Part shown: positions 27,890 to 36,936 of the stretch, piece after piece
How positions within the stretch are numbered: position 1 is the stretch's first letter
Layout: each line of letters opens with the position of its first letter
Source: Mycobacterium avium subsp. avium
GTDB lineage: Bacteria > Actinomycetota > Actinomycetes > Mycobacteriales > Mycobacteriaceae
DNA length: 64,000 bases
Direction: 5' to 3'
Assembly: GCF_009741445.1 (NCBI RefSeq)
Contig: NZ_CP046507.1
Coordinates: 3,472,001 to 3,536,000 of the forward strand
Made by a program: the position numbers and the translations under genes
The notes under the pieces: generated by a model
The model's database searches: none
Told to the model about the DNA's origin: nothing
What the model saw: the letters and a program-made list of their open reading frames with translations, nothing else

Positions 27890-28324
27890 TCAGCGGCGCG
27901 ACCGGCCGGAGACCAGGACCGCGATCATGGCCACCATCGAGCACGCGACGGCGCAGGCCGCGCCGCCCGCGCCGACGTAGAGGCCGTATTCGGCCGACAC
28001 CGGCGGATTGACGTTGAGCTTGTAGTACCACACCGTGAGCGCCACGATCAGCAGCGAAATCAGCAGCGCCGCAACGGAAGCCACCTTCACCGACAAGCCG
28101 CGGCCCATCATGGCGCCGGCCACCAGCAACGTCGAGGCCAGCAGCACGATGAGCTGCCCCGCGCCGAAGCCCCGCGGCAGTTCCAGGTTGCCGTGGGCGC
28201 CTCCGATGGCGTTCGCCCAGCCCCCGCCGTTGACCGTCGTCCGCAGCCACGGCAGCCACGCGCTGGCCGAAATCAGCACGGCGCAAAGGGCCACCAGCCA
28301 ACCGGGGCGCAGTCGGCGAGTCAT
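27890..28324 (-). CDS. Four-helix membrane protein
   Basis: 144 aa from ATG 28324. Four hydrophobic segments at about residues 9-24, 55-75, 80-100 and 115-138, with a loop of about 30 residues after the first (TTVNGGGWANAIGG...). No enzyme motif. Small proteins of this plan are common in actinobacterial cytoplasmic membranes. It lies 68 bp after the SRPBCC gene on the same strand. Function unknown. Confidence 0.65.
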   Translation of the reverse strand: MTRRLRPGWLVALCAVLISASAWLPWLRTTVNGGGWANAIGGAHGNLELPRGFGAGQLIVLLASTLLVAGAMMGRGLSVKVASVAALLISLLIVALTVWYYKLNVNPPVSAEYGLYVGAGGAACAVACSMVAMIAVLVSGRSRR

Positions 28325-28392
28325 GGTGCGAGACTAGCCGACTGCGGCGTCGGCCCCGGCAGTGAACGTCGTCCCCAGCGTGGCGCCCGCGA

Positions 28393-28854
28393 TCAGCGAT
28401 GACCGTTGGTGCTCGGATCCGATCGGGCGAACACCGTGACGAAGTTCTCCAGCGACTGGTCGATGTCGCCGCGCAGCGCGGCCGCGACGATCATGCCGAT
28501 GGGCCCGAACAGCGCCGGACCGCCGAGGTGCACGTCGAAGCTGACGACGGAACCGTCCGCCTTGGGCTGCACCTTGGCCATCAGCTTGACCTTGACCCCG
28601 CCGACGCCGTCGCCGTTGAGCGTCATGCCCTCCGGTGGCTTGTAGCGCACCACCGTCCATTTGATCCGGTTGAGCATGCCCTTGACCTCGACGATCGACT
28701 CGACGACGGTGCCCTTGTCGTTCTGGTCGGGCAAGGTGCTGCGCCACACCCGGTGAATGGTCAGCCACTCCTTGTACCGGGACAGGTCGGAGGCGTGCTG
28801 CCAGGCCACCTCGGGGGGCAGCGGGACATCGATGGATCCGGATAGCTTGGCCAC
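28393..28854 (-). CDS. SRPBCC/polyketide-cyclase-like protein (Rv0910-like, toxin candidate)
   Basis: 153 aa. The N-terminal GSIDVPLPPEVAWQHASDLSRYKEWL and the C-terminal helix GDIDQSLENF are typical of START/SRPBCC ligand-binding folds. The M. tuberculosis homologue Rv0910 has been reported as the toxin of a pair with Rv0909. The start is 3 bp after the stop of the small upstream gene, the tight coupling expected for such a pair. The ligand is unknown. Confidence 0.85.
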   Translation of the reverse strand: MAKLSGSIDVPLPPEVAWQHASDLSRYKEWLTIHRVWRSTLPDQNDKGTVVESIVEVKGMLNRIKWTVVRYKPPEGMTLNGDGVGGVKVKLMAKVQPKADGSVVSFDVHLGGPALFGPIGMIVAAALRGDIDQSLENFVTVFARSDPSTNGHR

Positions 28855-28857
28855 GGC

Positions 28858-29046
28858 TCAGCCCTGCTGGTCGCCGGTCTCGGTGGCGCCGGTGGCCTTC
28901 TTGGCCTGCTCCTGCACCTGGTGGATGGTGTCGGAGTACTTGCCCTGCGTCTTCTCGTCGACGAACTCGCCGGCCTTGTCGATGGCCATCTCGACCTTGT
29001 CGGCGTTCTGCGACAACAGGTCCTTGGCCTTGTCCAGGAATCCCAT
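28858..29046 (-). CDS. Small antitoxin-like protein (Rv0909-like, CsbD/MbeD-type helical)
   Basis: 62 aa from ATG 29046 with an excellent AAGGGAGG five bases upstream. Strongly amphipathic and charged: [18 protein letters not shown], then [18 protein letters not shown] and a Gln/Lys-rich helix. The length is close to Rv0909 (59 aa), the proposed antitoxin of the SRPBCC protein encoded next. Predicted all-helical and cytoplasmic. Confidence 0.85.
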   Translation of the reverse strand: MGFLDKAKDLLSQNADKVEMAIDKAGEFVDEKTQGKYSDTIHQVQEQAKKATGATETGDQQG

Positions 29047-29107
29047 TACGCCCTCCCTTTCCCCGGCATCGTACTGCCCGCCGCCGACGGAGCTGAGTTC
29101 GCTGTGC

Positions 29108-31480
29108 TCAGCGCCACACCCGCGGCCGCACACCCAGCGCTTTGGCCCGGATCCACCAGGCGGCCTCGATCGCGGCGGCGCCCAGCACACCGATGCCCAG
29201 CGCGGACGAGGTCACCACGACATTGGACGGATCCAACAGGAACGCCTTGCGGGCCAGCGGCAGACTGAAGATCACCACATAGGCCAGGCCCGACGCGATC
29301 ACCAGCGCCACCCGCCACCACTGGTAGGGCCGGGCCACCACCGCGAGCACCCACAGCGCCGTCACCAGCAGGGTGATCAGGGCCGCGGTCGAGGCCTGAT
29401 CCTGTTGCTGGAAGGTGGCGTGCCGGCCGTGATAGGCCACCAGGTACGAGGCGAAGGTGGCCGCTCCGACGATCAGGCCCGACGGCAGCGCCGAGCTGAG
29501 CACCCGTCGCACGAAGCCCGGGTGGGCGCGCTCGTTGTTGGGGGCCAGCGACAGGATGAACGACGGGATGCCGATGGTGAACCACGCCGCCACGGTGACG
29601 TGGATCGGCTGGAACGGGTACAGCAGCGGATCGGCCTTGAGCGCCTTGGCGAACAGGCACTCGAGGCCGACCAGCAGCGCCAGCAGCACGGAGTAGACCG
29701 TCTTGGTGAGGAACAGGTTGGCGACGCGTTCGATGTTGCCGATGACCCGTCGGCCCTCACCGACGACATACGGCAGGGTGGCAAACCTGTTGTCCAGCAG
29801 CACGATCTGGGCAACCGCGCGAGAGGCGGGGCTGCCGGCGCCCATCGCCACGCCGATGTCGGCATCCTTGAGCGCCAGCACGTCGTTGACGCCGTCGCCG
29901 GTCATCGCCACGGTGTGCCCGTGCGATTGCAGGGCGTGCACGATGGCGCGCTTCTGGTCGGGGCGCACCCGACCGAAGGTGGTGTAGGTGTCCAGCATGT
30001 CCGCCAATTGCGCCAGGTCCGAAGGTAATTGGCGGGCGTCCAGCGTTTCGCCGTGCAGCCCCAGTTCACCGGCCACGGCGCCGACCGAGACGGCGTTGTC
30101 ACCCGACAGCACCTTGACCGAAACACCTTGATCCGCAAAGTAATCCAAGGTCTCGCGGGCGTCGGGGCGGACCTTCTGTTCGAGCACCACCAGCGCCACC
30201 GGGGTGATCGGGCCCGGGGCGTCGGGATGGTCGACGGCCCGGTCGGCGGCACCCAGCAGCAGCACCCGCAGCCCCTGCGCCCCGAGCCGTTCGGCCTGCC
30301 CGGCCGCCGCCGAACACGAATCGAGCAGTACGTCCGGCGCACCCATCACCCAATCGCCGTGACCGGCGAACGACACCCCGCTCCATTTGGTGGCCGACTT
30401 GAAAGGTGCTGTCGCCGTGACGGTCCAGCCGGGCGGCCGGGAATAGGTCTGGGCGATCGCGCGCATGCTCGCGTTGGGCCGCGGGTCGGCGGCGGCCAGC
30501 GCGGCCAGCACGTCGGCGATCCGATCGTGCCCGGACCCGTCCAGCTCGTCGACGCGCGCGACCCGCATCCCGCTCTCTGTCAACGTGCCCGTCTTGTCCG
30601 CACACACCACGTCGACGCGGGCGAGACCTTCGATGGCCGGCAGCTCCTGCACCAGGCACCGGCGCTGGCCCAGCCGCACCACCCCGACCGCGAAGGCCAC
30701 CGACGTCAACAGCACGAGCCCTTCGGGCACCATGGGCACCAGGGCGCCCACGGTCCGCAGCACGGACTTCTGCCAGCCGGCGTGCGTGGTGAACAGCTGG
30801 GTGTAGATCGTCAACAGGCCGGCCGGCACCAGCAGGTAGGTGATGAACTGCAGGATGCGGTTGATGCCGTTGCGCAGTTCGGATTTCACCAGGGTGAACT
30901 TGCTGGCCTCCTCGGCCAGCCTGGCGGCGTAGGCCTGCGAGCCGACCCTGGTGGCCCGGTAGGCGCCGGTGCCGGCGACGACGAAACTGCCCGACATCAC
31001 CGAATCTCCGACGGCCTTTGCGATCGGGTCGGCCTCGCCGGTCAGCAGCGACTCGTCGACCTCCAGGTTGGCCTCTTCCACGATCTCGCCGTCGACCACG
31101 ACCTGATCGCCGGGCCCGAGTTCGATGATGTCGTCGAGCACCACCTCGTCGGGAGGCAGAGCGTGAGTGCCGGATTGCCTGCGCACCATGGGTTTTGCCT
31201 GCCCGACGATGGCCAGCTTGTCCAGCGTCTGCTTGGCCCGGATTTCCTGGACCATGCCGACGACGCTGTTGGCGATGATCAGCAGGCCGAACATGCCGTT
31301 GATCACCGAGCCGGTGGCGAGCACGATGAGCAGCAACACCCCCAGGATCGCGTTGATCCGGGTGAACACGTTGGCCCGGACGATGTCGGTGATGCTGCGC
31401 GTCGCGCGCTGCCGCACCGCGTTGCTCTGGCCGTGCGCGACCCGCTGGGCCACCTCGGCGTCGGTCAGGCCTGTGTTCAT
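29108..31480 (-). CDS. ctpE: P-type cation-transporting ATPase CtpE
   Basis: 790 aa (M. tuberculosis CtpE 797). The start at ATG 31480 overlaps the stop of the upstream hydrolase by 4 bp. Key sites: actuator motif LTGEAD near residue 160 (TGES variant), phosphorylated Asp in [12 protein letters not shown] near 294, nucleotide-domain motifs and [21 protein letters not shown] near 540. About ten membrane helices. CtpE has been linked experimentally to calcium uptake in mycobacteria, so Ca2+ is the likely ion. Located in the cytoplasmic membrane. Confidence 0.93.
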   Translation of the reverse strand: MNTGLTDAEVAQRVAHGQSNAVRQRATRSITDIVRANVFTRINAILGVLLLIVLATGSVINGMFGLLIIANSVVGMVQEIRAKQTLDKLAIVGQAKPMVRRQSGTHALPPDEVVLDDIIELGPGDQVVVDGEIVEEANLEVDESLLTGEADPIAKAVGDSVMSGSFVVAGTGAYRATRVGSQAYAARLAEEASKFTLVKSELRNGINRILQFITYLLVPAGLLTIYTQLFTTHAGWQKSVLRTVGALVPMVPEGLVLLTSVAFAVGVVRLGQRRCLVQELPAIEGLARVDVVCADKTGTLTESGMRVARVDELDGSGHDRIADVLAALAAADPRPNASMRAIAQTYSRPPGWTVTATAPFKSATKWSGVSFAGHGDWVMGAPDVLLDSCSAAAGQAERLGAQGLRVLLLGAADRAVDHPDAPGPITPVALVVLEQKVRPDARETLDYFADQGVSVKVLSGDNAVSVGAVAGELGLHGETLDARQLPSDLAQLADMLDTYTTFGRVRPDQKRAIVHALQSHGHTVAMTGDGVNDVLALKDADIGVAMGAGSPASRAVAQIVLLDNRFATLPYVVGEGRRVIGNIERVANLFLTKTVYSVLLALLVGLECLFAKALKADPLLYPFQPIHVTVAAWFTIGIPSFILSLAPNNERAHPGFVRRVLSSALPSGLIVGAATFASYLVAYHGRHATFQQQDQASTAALITLLVTALWVLAVVARPYQWWRVALVIASGLAYVVIFSLPLARKAFLLDPSNVVVTSSALGIGVLGAAAIEAAWWIRAKALGVRPRVWR

Positions 31481-33063
31481 CGGGTGAACGTCCCCAGCTG
31501 GTCGGTGTCGTAGTACTCCAGGTTGAGCCTGGCCGCCGGCGAACCGGTAAACGTGGCCGTGGAAACGGTTCCGGGCGGGGCGTTTTCGCCGGTCAGCGGG
31601 AAGGTGAAGGTGTCGCCGTCCCAGTGTGTGAGGGTGGCGGTCCGGTGTTGCGGGCCCATCGTCAACTGCAGGGCGCCGTCGTGCTCGGTGATTACGGCCG
31701 GACCCCAGTAGTCGTTGGCGTAGACGCCGGTGTAGTCGCGCAGCGGCCTGGCCGGCGCCGGGGCGGACGGCGGCTGCTTGCCCACCAGCGAACCCAGCGG
31801 ATTGTTCAGCCAGCCAATGGCTTTCCGGTACAGGGCGGCCCAGTCCTCGCGGATCTGGCCGTACTGCACGAGGTCCATGAATTCGGCGGTCAGCGTCTCC
31901 GGGATGCCGTAGGGCGCGGCGTTGGTCAACGCGATGATCGCCAGGTCCTCCGACGGCAGCACGACGAAATTGGTGGCTGCGCCCAGATCGAAGGCGCCGG
32001 AATGGCTGTATTCGGTGCGGCCCGAGGCATCCACCGAGGTGTTGAAGCCGTATCCGTAGAATCCGGTGCGCGCCTTCGGTGTGGTCGCGGGGGCGGACAC
32101 CACTTGCGGGCTCAGGGCGGGCAGCAGCGCCTCCGGCGATGCGATGTGCTGGCCGTCGTGGGTTCCGTTGTCCAGCAACATCATCAGCCAGCGGGCCATG
32201 TCGCGCACCGACGAGCTCACCCCGCCCGCCGGTGACTGGGCGTCCGGGTTTCGCTGGAAACGGGCCTGCCAGCTGTCGCCGATCTTGATGTGGTTGACCG
32301 CGCGGTTGGGCCGGGCGAGGAAGTCGGCGAACCGCGAGCTGGTCGACGTCATTCCCAACGGGCGGTAGAGTACCTCGTCGGAGAGCTCTTCCCAGGTTTT
32401 GCCGGCCGCGGCCGCCACCGCCTCGGCGGCGGCGGTGATCCCATAGTTGGTGTAGGCGTAGCTGTTTCGGAAAGGCCGCAGCGGCAGCAACCTGAGTCGC
32501 TCGCAGATCTGCCGACGGCCATAGCCCAGATCTTCGAGTTTGTCGCCCGCATGATCGGGCAGCCCGGAGCGGTGCGAGTACAGATCGCCGACGGTGACAT
32601 GGCCGGTGACGTAGGGGTCGCCGAGCGCGAACCACGGCAGCGTGGAAACCACGGGCGTGTCCCACCCCACGACGTGGTCGCTGACTTCGTGTGCGACCAC
32701 CGTCGCACCCACCGATTTGGACACCGACGCCAGCTGGAAGACGGTGTCGGTGTCCACCGCGTTGTCCCGGCCCTGCCCGCTGGTCACATCCTTGACGCCG
32801 AATCCCTTGGCGTACAACACCTTCCCGCCATGCACGATGGCCACGGCCATCCCGGGGATGCCGCTGCTTCTCATCAGGTCGGCAACGAGGCCGTCCACCT
32901 TCGCCACGGCCTCGTCGATACGGCCGGCCGGGATCGCCAGGGCGGACACCTGGTTGGGCGAGACGTCGGACGGTCGCGGCGGCGCGCCGGCCGGTTGCTG
33001 CGCGGAGCCGCATCCGGTCAACCCGAGCAGCACCGCCGTCAGGACCGCCGCGCGTTTGCTCAT
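31477..33063 (-). CDS. Serine beta-lactamase/penicillin-binding-protein-like lipoprotein (Rv0907-like)
   Basis: 528 aa. Lipoprotein signal with lipobox LTGC (Cys18). The class C beta-lactamase fold has nucleophile motif SVSK near residue 117, YTNYG near 204 (the Y-x-N element) and HSGAF as the third element. A C-terminal beta domain of about 130 residues ([12 protein letters not shown]...) follows, as in D-aminopeptidase/esterase members. It may act on peptidoglycan peptides or esters outside the membrane; antibiotic hydrolysis is not implied. Translationally coupled to ctpE. Confidence 0.87.
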   Translation of the reverse strand: MSKRAAVLTAVLLGLTGCGSAQQPAGAPPRPSDVSPNQVSALAIPAGRIDEAVAKVDGLVADLMRSSGIPGMAVAIVHGGKVLYAKGFGVKDVTSGQGRDNAVDTDTVFQLASVSKSVGATVVAHEVSDHVVGWDTPVVSTLPWFALGDPYVTGHVTVGDLYSHRSGLPDHAGDKLEDLGYGRRQICERLRLLPLRPFRNSYAYTNYGITAAAEAVAAAAGKTWEELSDEVLYRPLGMTSTSSRFADFLARPNRAVNHIKIGDSWQARFQRNPDAQSPAGGVSSSVRDMARWLMMLLDNGTHDGQHIASPEALLPALSPQVVSAPATTPKARTGFYGYGFNTSVDASGRTEYSHSGAFDLGAATNFVVLPSEDLAIIALTNAAPYGIPETLTAEFMDLVQYGQIREDWAALYRKAIGWLNNPLGSLVGKQPPSAPAPARPLRDYTGVYANDYWGPAVITEHDGALQLTMGPQHRTATLTHWDGDTFTFPLTGENAPPGTVSTATFTGSPAARLNLEYYDTDQLGTFTR

Positions 33064-33092
33064 GCGCGAACACTAACGCGGCGACGGCAGAT

Positions 33093-34202
33093 TCAGAGCC
33101 GCCACCACGGGTCGGGTTTCTGCGGGGCCGCGGGATCGATGCGCTGACCGGGGACCGGCACCGCCACCTTCACCTTCGCCGGCTCGGCGGCGGCGAGCAG
33201 GCGCTCAACGGGTTCGGCCCACGGGTGCGGCGCCAATCGGAAGGTGCCCCAGTGGATCGGCACCAGCAGTCCGTCGTTGGTGACGTCCCGGTGTGCCCGC
33301 ACCGCTTCCTCGGGGTTCATGTGGACGTCCGGCCAGGCCGTGTTGTAGGCCCCGATGGGCAGCAGGGTCAGGTCGAACGGCCCGTGCTCGGCGCCGGTCT
33401 GGGCGAAGGTCTTGGTGTAGCCGGTGTCGCCGCCGAAGTAGGCGCGATGGGTCGGGCCGGCCAACGCCCACGACGCCCACAGCGTGGTATTGCGGTCCAG
33501 GAAGCGTCCCGAGAAGTGCCGCGCCGGCACGCAGGTCACGGTCAGCTCGTCGACCTTGCCGCTCTGGTGCCAGTCGAGCTCGACGATGCGCTGCTCAGGT
33601 ATCCCCCACCGGCGCAGGTGGGCGCCGACACCCAGCGGCACGAAAAACGGGGCGCGCTGGGTGCGGGCCAGCGCCCGGACGGTGTCGATGTCGAGGTGGT
33701 CGTAGTGGTCGTGGCTGATCACCACCGCATCGACGGCGGGCAGCCCTTCGAGTTGGATCGGCGGCGGATGCAGCCGTTGCGGCCCCACGATGTCGGACGG
33801 CGAACACCGCTCGCTCCACACCGGATCGGTGAGCACCCGGTACCCGTCGATTTCCAGCAGCGCCGTCGAGTGGCCGAACCAGCTGACCGCCAACCGGCTG
33901 GGGTCGGCGTCGACGACCCCCGGTGAGGCCAGCGGGATCGCCGCCGGCGGACGGCTGCCGCCCCGGTTCGCGATCAGCTCCCACGCGATCAGCCGCAGCT
34001 GCTCGCGGTCCATCTTGATTTCGGAGGCGGGCTCGAGGTTGACGAAGGCGCCGTCGCGGAAGTGCGGCGAGCCGGACGTCACGGCCGCGATGGACGCGGG
34101 GTCGGCGCCCAGGGCGTCCGGGGCGCCGTGCAGGGCGCGCACCAGCCAACCGCCGGCCGCCAGCGACGCCGTCCCGGCGACCAGCCGAAGCGTCCCCCGC
34201 AT
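33093..34202 (-). CDS. Metallo-beta-lactamase-fold hydrolase, NAPE-PLD-like (Rv0906-like)
   Basis: 369 aa. The signature [12 protein letters not shown] near residue 162 gives the HxHxDH zinc site. Further ligands are in [21 protein letters not shown] and PIHWGTFRL, the arrangement of the UlaG/NAPE-PLD-type hydrolases. The first 25 residues are hydrophobic ([15 protein letters not shown]), so a membrane anchor or signal is likely. A lipid phosphodiesterase role is inferred from the family. It lies 5 bp after the echA6 stop on the same strand. Confidence 0.85.
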   Translation of the reverse strand: MRGTLRLVAGTASLAAGGWLVRALHGAPDALGADPASIAAVTSGSPHFRDGAFVNLEPASEIKMDREQLRLIAWELIANRGGSRPPAAIPLASPGVVDADPSRLAVSWFGHSTALLEIDGYRVLTDPVWSERCSPSDIVGPQRLHPPPIQLEGLPAVDAVVISHDHYDHLDIDTVRALARTQRAPFFVPLGVGAHLRRWGIPEQRIVELDWHQSGKVDELTVTCVPARHFSGRFLDRNTTLWASWALAGPTHRAYFGGDTGYTKTFAQTGAEHGPFDLTLLPIGAYNTAWPDVHMNPEEAVRAHRDVTNDGLLVPIHWGTFRLAPHPWAEPVERLLAAAEPAKVKVAVPVPGQRIDPAAPQKPDPWWRL

Positions 34203-34207
34203 GATCG

Positions 34208-34939
34208 TCAGGCCCCCTGGAACTTCGGCGGCCGCTTCTCTATTCGGGCGACCTGGGCTTCGATGACGTCCTGGCTGCCCCAGGCCTTGTCGAACAGTTC
34301 CTTGTGCACCGGCCAGGCCTCTTCGATGGCGCCGTCGTCGTTGAGCACCCGCTTGGCGTGCGCGATGGCCAGCGGCGCGAGGCCCGCGATCTCGGCGGCC
34401 CAGGCCTGCGCGTCGGCCAGCGTCCCGATGCGGTTGGCCATCCCGGTCTGCAGCGCCACGTCGGCGGTCAGCTTCTCCGCGGCCAGCAGCATGGCCCGCG
34501 CCCGCCCGTGGCCGACCAGTGTCGACAGCCGCCGGATGCTCCAGTTGTCAAGGGCCAGGCCGTATTTCGACGTCGGGAACTGGAAGAACGCGTCCGGCGA
34601 CACGACCCGCAGGTCGCATTGCATGGCCAGTTGCAGCCCGGCGCCGATGGCCGGGCCGTTGATGGCGCCGATCACCGGAATCGGCGTGGCGTCCAGCACC
34701 TTGTGCAACTCGATCAGCCGGTCGGGGTAGTCCGCGGCGAACGCGTCGCCGCTCAGGTCGGCGCCGGCGCAGAACACCGTGCCCTGGCCGGTCAGCACGA
34801 TCGCGCGGGTGGAGCCGTCGCCCGCCTTCAGCACGGCCTCCCGCAGCTCCTCGACGAGCTGGGAGTTCAGGGCGTTGCGGCGCTCGGGGCGCTGCAGCTC
34901 GATGGTCAAAACGGCTTCGGCCCGGGTAACACCGATCAT
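34208..34939 (-). CDS. echA6: Enoyl-CoA hydratase-like EchA6
   Basis: ATG 34939 gives 243 aa, exactly the M. tuberculosis EchA6 length; a longer upstream start would overlap accD3. Crotonase-fold motifs: [24 protein letters not shown] (oxyanion hole) and [21 protein letters not shown]. EchA6 of M. tuberculosis is described as lacking hydratase activity; it binds acyl-CoA and passes fatty acids to the FAS-II mycolate system. It shares a 27-bp divergent promoter region with accD3. Confidence 0.93.
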   Translation of the reverse strand: MIGVTRAEAVLTIELQRPERRNALNSQLVEELREAVLKAGDGSTRAIVLTGQGTVFCAGADLSGDAFAADYPDRLIELHKVLDATPIPVIGAINGPAIGAGLQLAMQCDLRVVSPDAFFQFPTSKYGLALDNWSIRRLSTLVGHGRARAMLLAAEKLTADVALQTGMANRIGTLADAQAWAAEIAGLAPLAIAHAKRVLNDDGAIEEAWPVHKELFDKAWGSQDVIEAQVARIEKRPPKFQGA

Positions 34940-34966
34940 GGCAGCCACCCTATATAGCCTCGTCTC
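34940..34966. promoter_or_regulatory. 27-bp divergent region echA6/accD3 with palindromic CTATATAG
   Basis: Only 27 bp separate the two start codons. The self-complementary CTATATAG (34950-34957) lies 10 bases from the accD3 GTG and 11 from the echA6 ATG. It could be a -10 element in both directions, producing near-leaderless transcripts. Neither start has a good ribosome binding site, consistent with this. The last base does not match TANNNT, so the call is tentative. Confidence 0.4.
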
Positions 34967-36439
34967 GTGAGTCGTATCACGGCTGGTCAACTACGCGATG
35001 CGGTGCTGGACGAAAATTCCTTCCTCCGCTGGGACAGCGAGCCGCTGGCCGTGCCGGTCAGCGCGGCCTACGCGCAAGAGCTGGCTGACGCCCGCGCCGC
35101 GACGGGTCTCGACGAGTCGGTGCTGACCGGCGAGGGCCGCATCTTCGGTCGCCGGGTCGCGGTGGTGGTGTGCGAGTTCGGCTTTCTCGGCGGCTCGATC
35201 GGGGTGGCCGCGGCCGAACGGATCACCGCCGCGGTGCAGCGGGCGACGGCCGAGGGGCTGCCGCTGCTGGCCTCGCCGAGCTCGGGCGGCACCCGGATGC
35301 AGGAGGGCACGGTCGCGTTCCTGCAGATGGTGAAGATCGCGGCGGCCGTCCGCCTGCACAAGCAGGCGCACCTGCCCTACCTGGTTTATCTGCGCAATCC
35401 GACCACCGGCGGGGTGTTCGCGTCGTGGGGTTCGCTGGGTCATGTCACGGTCGCCGAGCCGGGCGCGCTGATCGGCTTCCTGGGCCCGCGGGTCTACCAG
35501 CAGCTCTACGGCGAGCCGTTCCCCGAGGGCGTCCAGACCGCGGAGAACCTGCAGCGGCACGGGGTGATCGACGGCGTCGTCCCGCTCGACGAGCTGCGCC
35601 GCACGCTGGACCGCGCGATGACCGTCATCGCCGACGCCCCCGAGCCGCTGGCCGCGCCGCCGCCGCCCGAGCCGATACCCGACGTCGCGGCGTGGGACTC
35701 GGTGGTCGCCTCGCGACGTCCGGACCGCCCGGGTGTGCGGCTGTTGCTGCGGCACGGCGCCACCGACCCCGTGCTGTTGTCGGGGACCGGCCAGGGCGAG
35801 GCGGCGACCACACTGTTGGCGCTGGCCCGGTTTGCCGGCCAGCCCGTGGTGGTGCTCGGCCAGCAGCGCCTGACCGGCGGGTTGGTGGGCCCCGCGTCGC
35901 TGCGCGAGGCCCGCCGCGGCATGGCGCTGGCCGCGGAACTGCGGCTGCCGCTGGTGCTGGTGATCGACACCGCGGGGCCGGCGTTGTCGGCCGAGGCTGA
36001 ACAGGGCGGGCTGGCCGGCCAGATCGCCCAGTGTCTGGCCGAGCTGGTCACCCTGGACACCCCGACGGTGTCGGTGCTGCTGGGGCAGGGCAGCGGCGGG
36101 CCGGCGCTGGCGATGGTGCCCGCCGACCGGGTGCTGGCCGCGCTGCACGGCTGGCTGGCCCCGCTGCCGCCGGAGGGCGCCAGCGCGATCGTCTTCCGCG
36201 ACACCGACCACGCCGCGGAACTGGCTGCGGCACAAGGCATCCGGTCGCGCGATCTGCTGGCGTCGGGCATCGTCGACGTGATCGTGCCCGAGCATCCCGA
36301 TGCCGCCGACGAGCCGGTCGAGTTCGCGCGACGGTTGGCGCTCGCCGTCGCCGCCGAGGTGGCTGCGCTGCGCGAGATACCCGCCGACGAGCGGCTGGCC
36401 GCCCGGTTGCGGCGCTACCGGCGCGTCGGCTTGCCCTGA
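34967..36439 (+). CDS. accD3: Acyl-CoA carboxylase carboxyltransferase subunit AccD3
   Basis: 490 aa from GTG 34967 (M. tuberculosis AccD3 about 495). Two crotonase-like halves are visible. The N half has [18 protein letters not shown] and [17 protein letters not shown]; the C half has [17 protein letters not shown] and [20 protein letters not shown]. Both carry the oxyanion glycine pairs of acyl-CoA carboxyltransferases. It works with a biotinylated alpha subunit (AccA) encoded elsewhere; the substrate of AccD3 is not firmly known. Confidence 0.9.
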   Translation: MSRITAGQLRDAVLDENSFLRWDSEPLAVPVSAAYAQELADARAATGLDESVLTGEGRIFGRRVAVVVCEFGFLGGSIGVAAAERITAAVQRATAEGLPLLASPSSGGTRMQEGTVAFLQMVKIAAAVRLHKQAHLPYLVYLRNPTTGGVFASWGSLGHVTVAEPGALIGFLGPRVYQQLYGEPFPEGVQTAENLQRHGVIDGVVPLDELRRTLDRAMTVIADAPEPLAAPPPPEPIPDVAAWDSVVASRRPDRPGVRLLLRHGATDPVLLSGTGQGEAATTLLALARFAGQPVVVLGQQRLTGGLVGPASLREARRGMALAAELRLPLVLVIDTAGPALSAEAEQGGLAGQIAQCLAELVTLDTPTVSVLLGQGSGGPALAMVPADRVLAALHGWLAPLPPEGASAIVFRDTDHAAELAAAQGIRSRDLLASGIVDVIVPEHPDAADEPVEFARRLALAVAAEVAALREIPADERLAARLRRYRRVGLP

Positions 36440-36471
36440 CTGTCGATCAGTCGCCTCGCCGCCCGCGACAC

Positions 36472-36516
36472 TTAAACCATGCACACGACACGCCGGGCCG
36501 GGTGTGCGTGGTTTAA
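36472..36516. repeat. 15-bp inverted repeat hairpin
   Basis: TTAAACCATGCACAC (36472-36486) and GTGTGCGTGGTTTAA (36502-36516) pair with a single G-T position around the loop GACACGCCGGGCCGG. It lies 32 bp after accD3 and ends in AA/TT, so it may terminate accD3 transcription. Its loop shares GACACGCCG with the loop of the palindrome at 60282-60334. Confidence 0.55.
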
Positions 36517-36575
36517 GTCTCGACGCAACGCGGGCCGGCGACGAAACGCGGGCCGGCCGCCTAAGCCAACCCCAG

Positions 36576-36930
36576 GTAGCGCTGGATCGTCGCGGCAGCG
36601 GTTCGGCGCTGCTCGCCGGCGACGCCGCCCACGTGCACAGCCCCGCCGGCGGGCAGGGCATGAAGCTTCGGTATCACCGATGCCATTTCGCTCGCCGCGG
36701 CGCTGGCGCAGATCGCCCGGGGCGGGCCGGACACCGTGCTCGACGCGTACGGAGACGCCCAGCGGCAACGCGCCGAGCGGGTGCTGCGGCTCACCGGGCG
36801 CCTCACCCGCGTCGCGACGCTGCCGCGCCCGCTGCGGCCCCTGCGCAACGCCGGAATGTGTTTGGCCGCAGGCATTCCGGGCGTGCAGCGACGGCTGGCC
36901 GTCCAGTTGAGCGGCCTGGGTCACCGGTGA
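36576..36930 (+). pseudogene. Relic of an FAD-dependent aromatic monooxygenase
   Basis: The frame around 36600-36665 reads GSALLAGDAAHVHSPAGGQGM, the GD(A/G)AH FAD-ribityl motif of PHBH-type hydroxylases. The next conserved part (GITDAISLAAALAQIARGGPD...) continues in the +1 frame after about 36668 and ends at TGA 36930. One base insertion near 36668 explains the shift. Upstream sequence lacks the N-terminal GxGxxG FAD motif, so only the C-terminal third remains. A dead gene. Confidence 0.7.
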
Positions 36931-36936
36931 GCCGCG

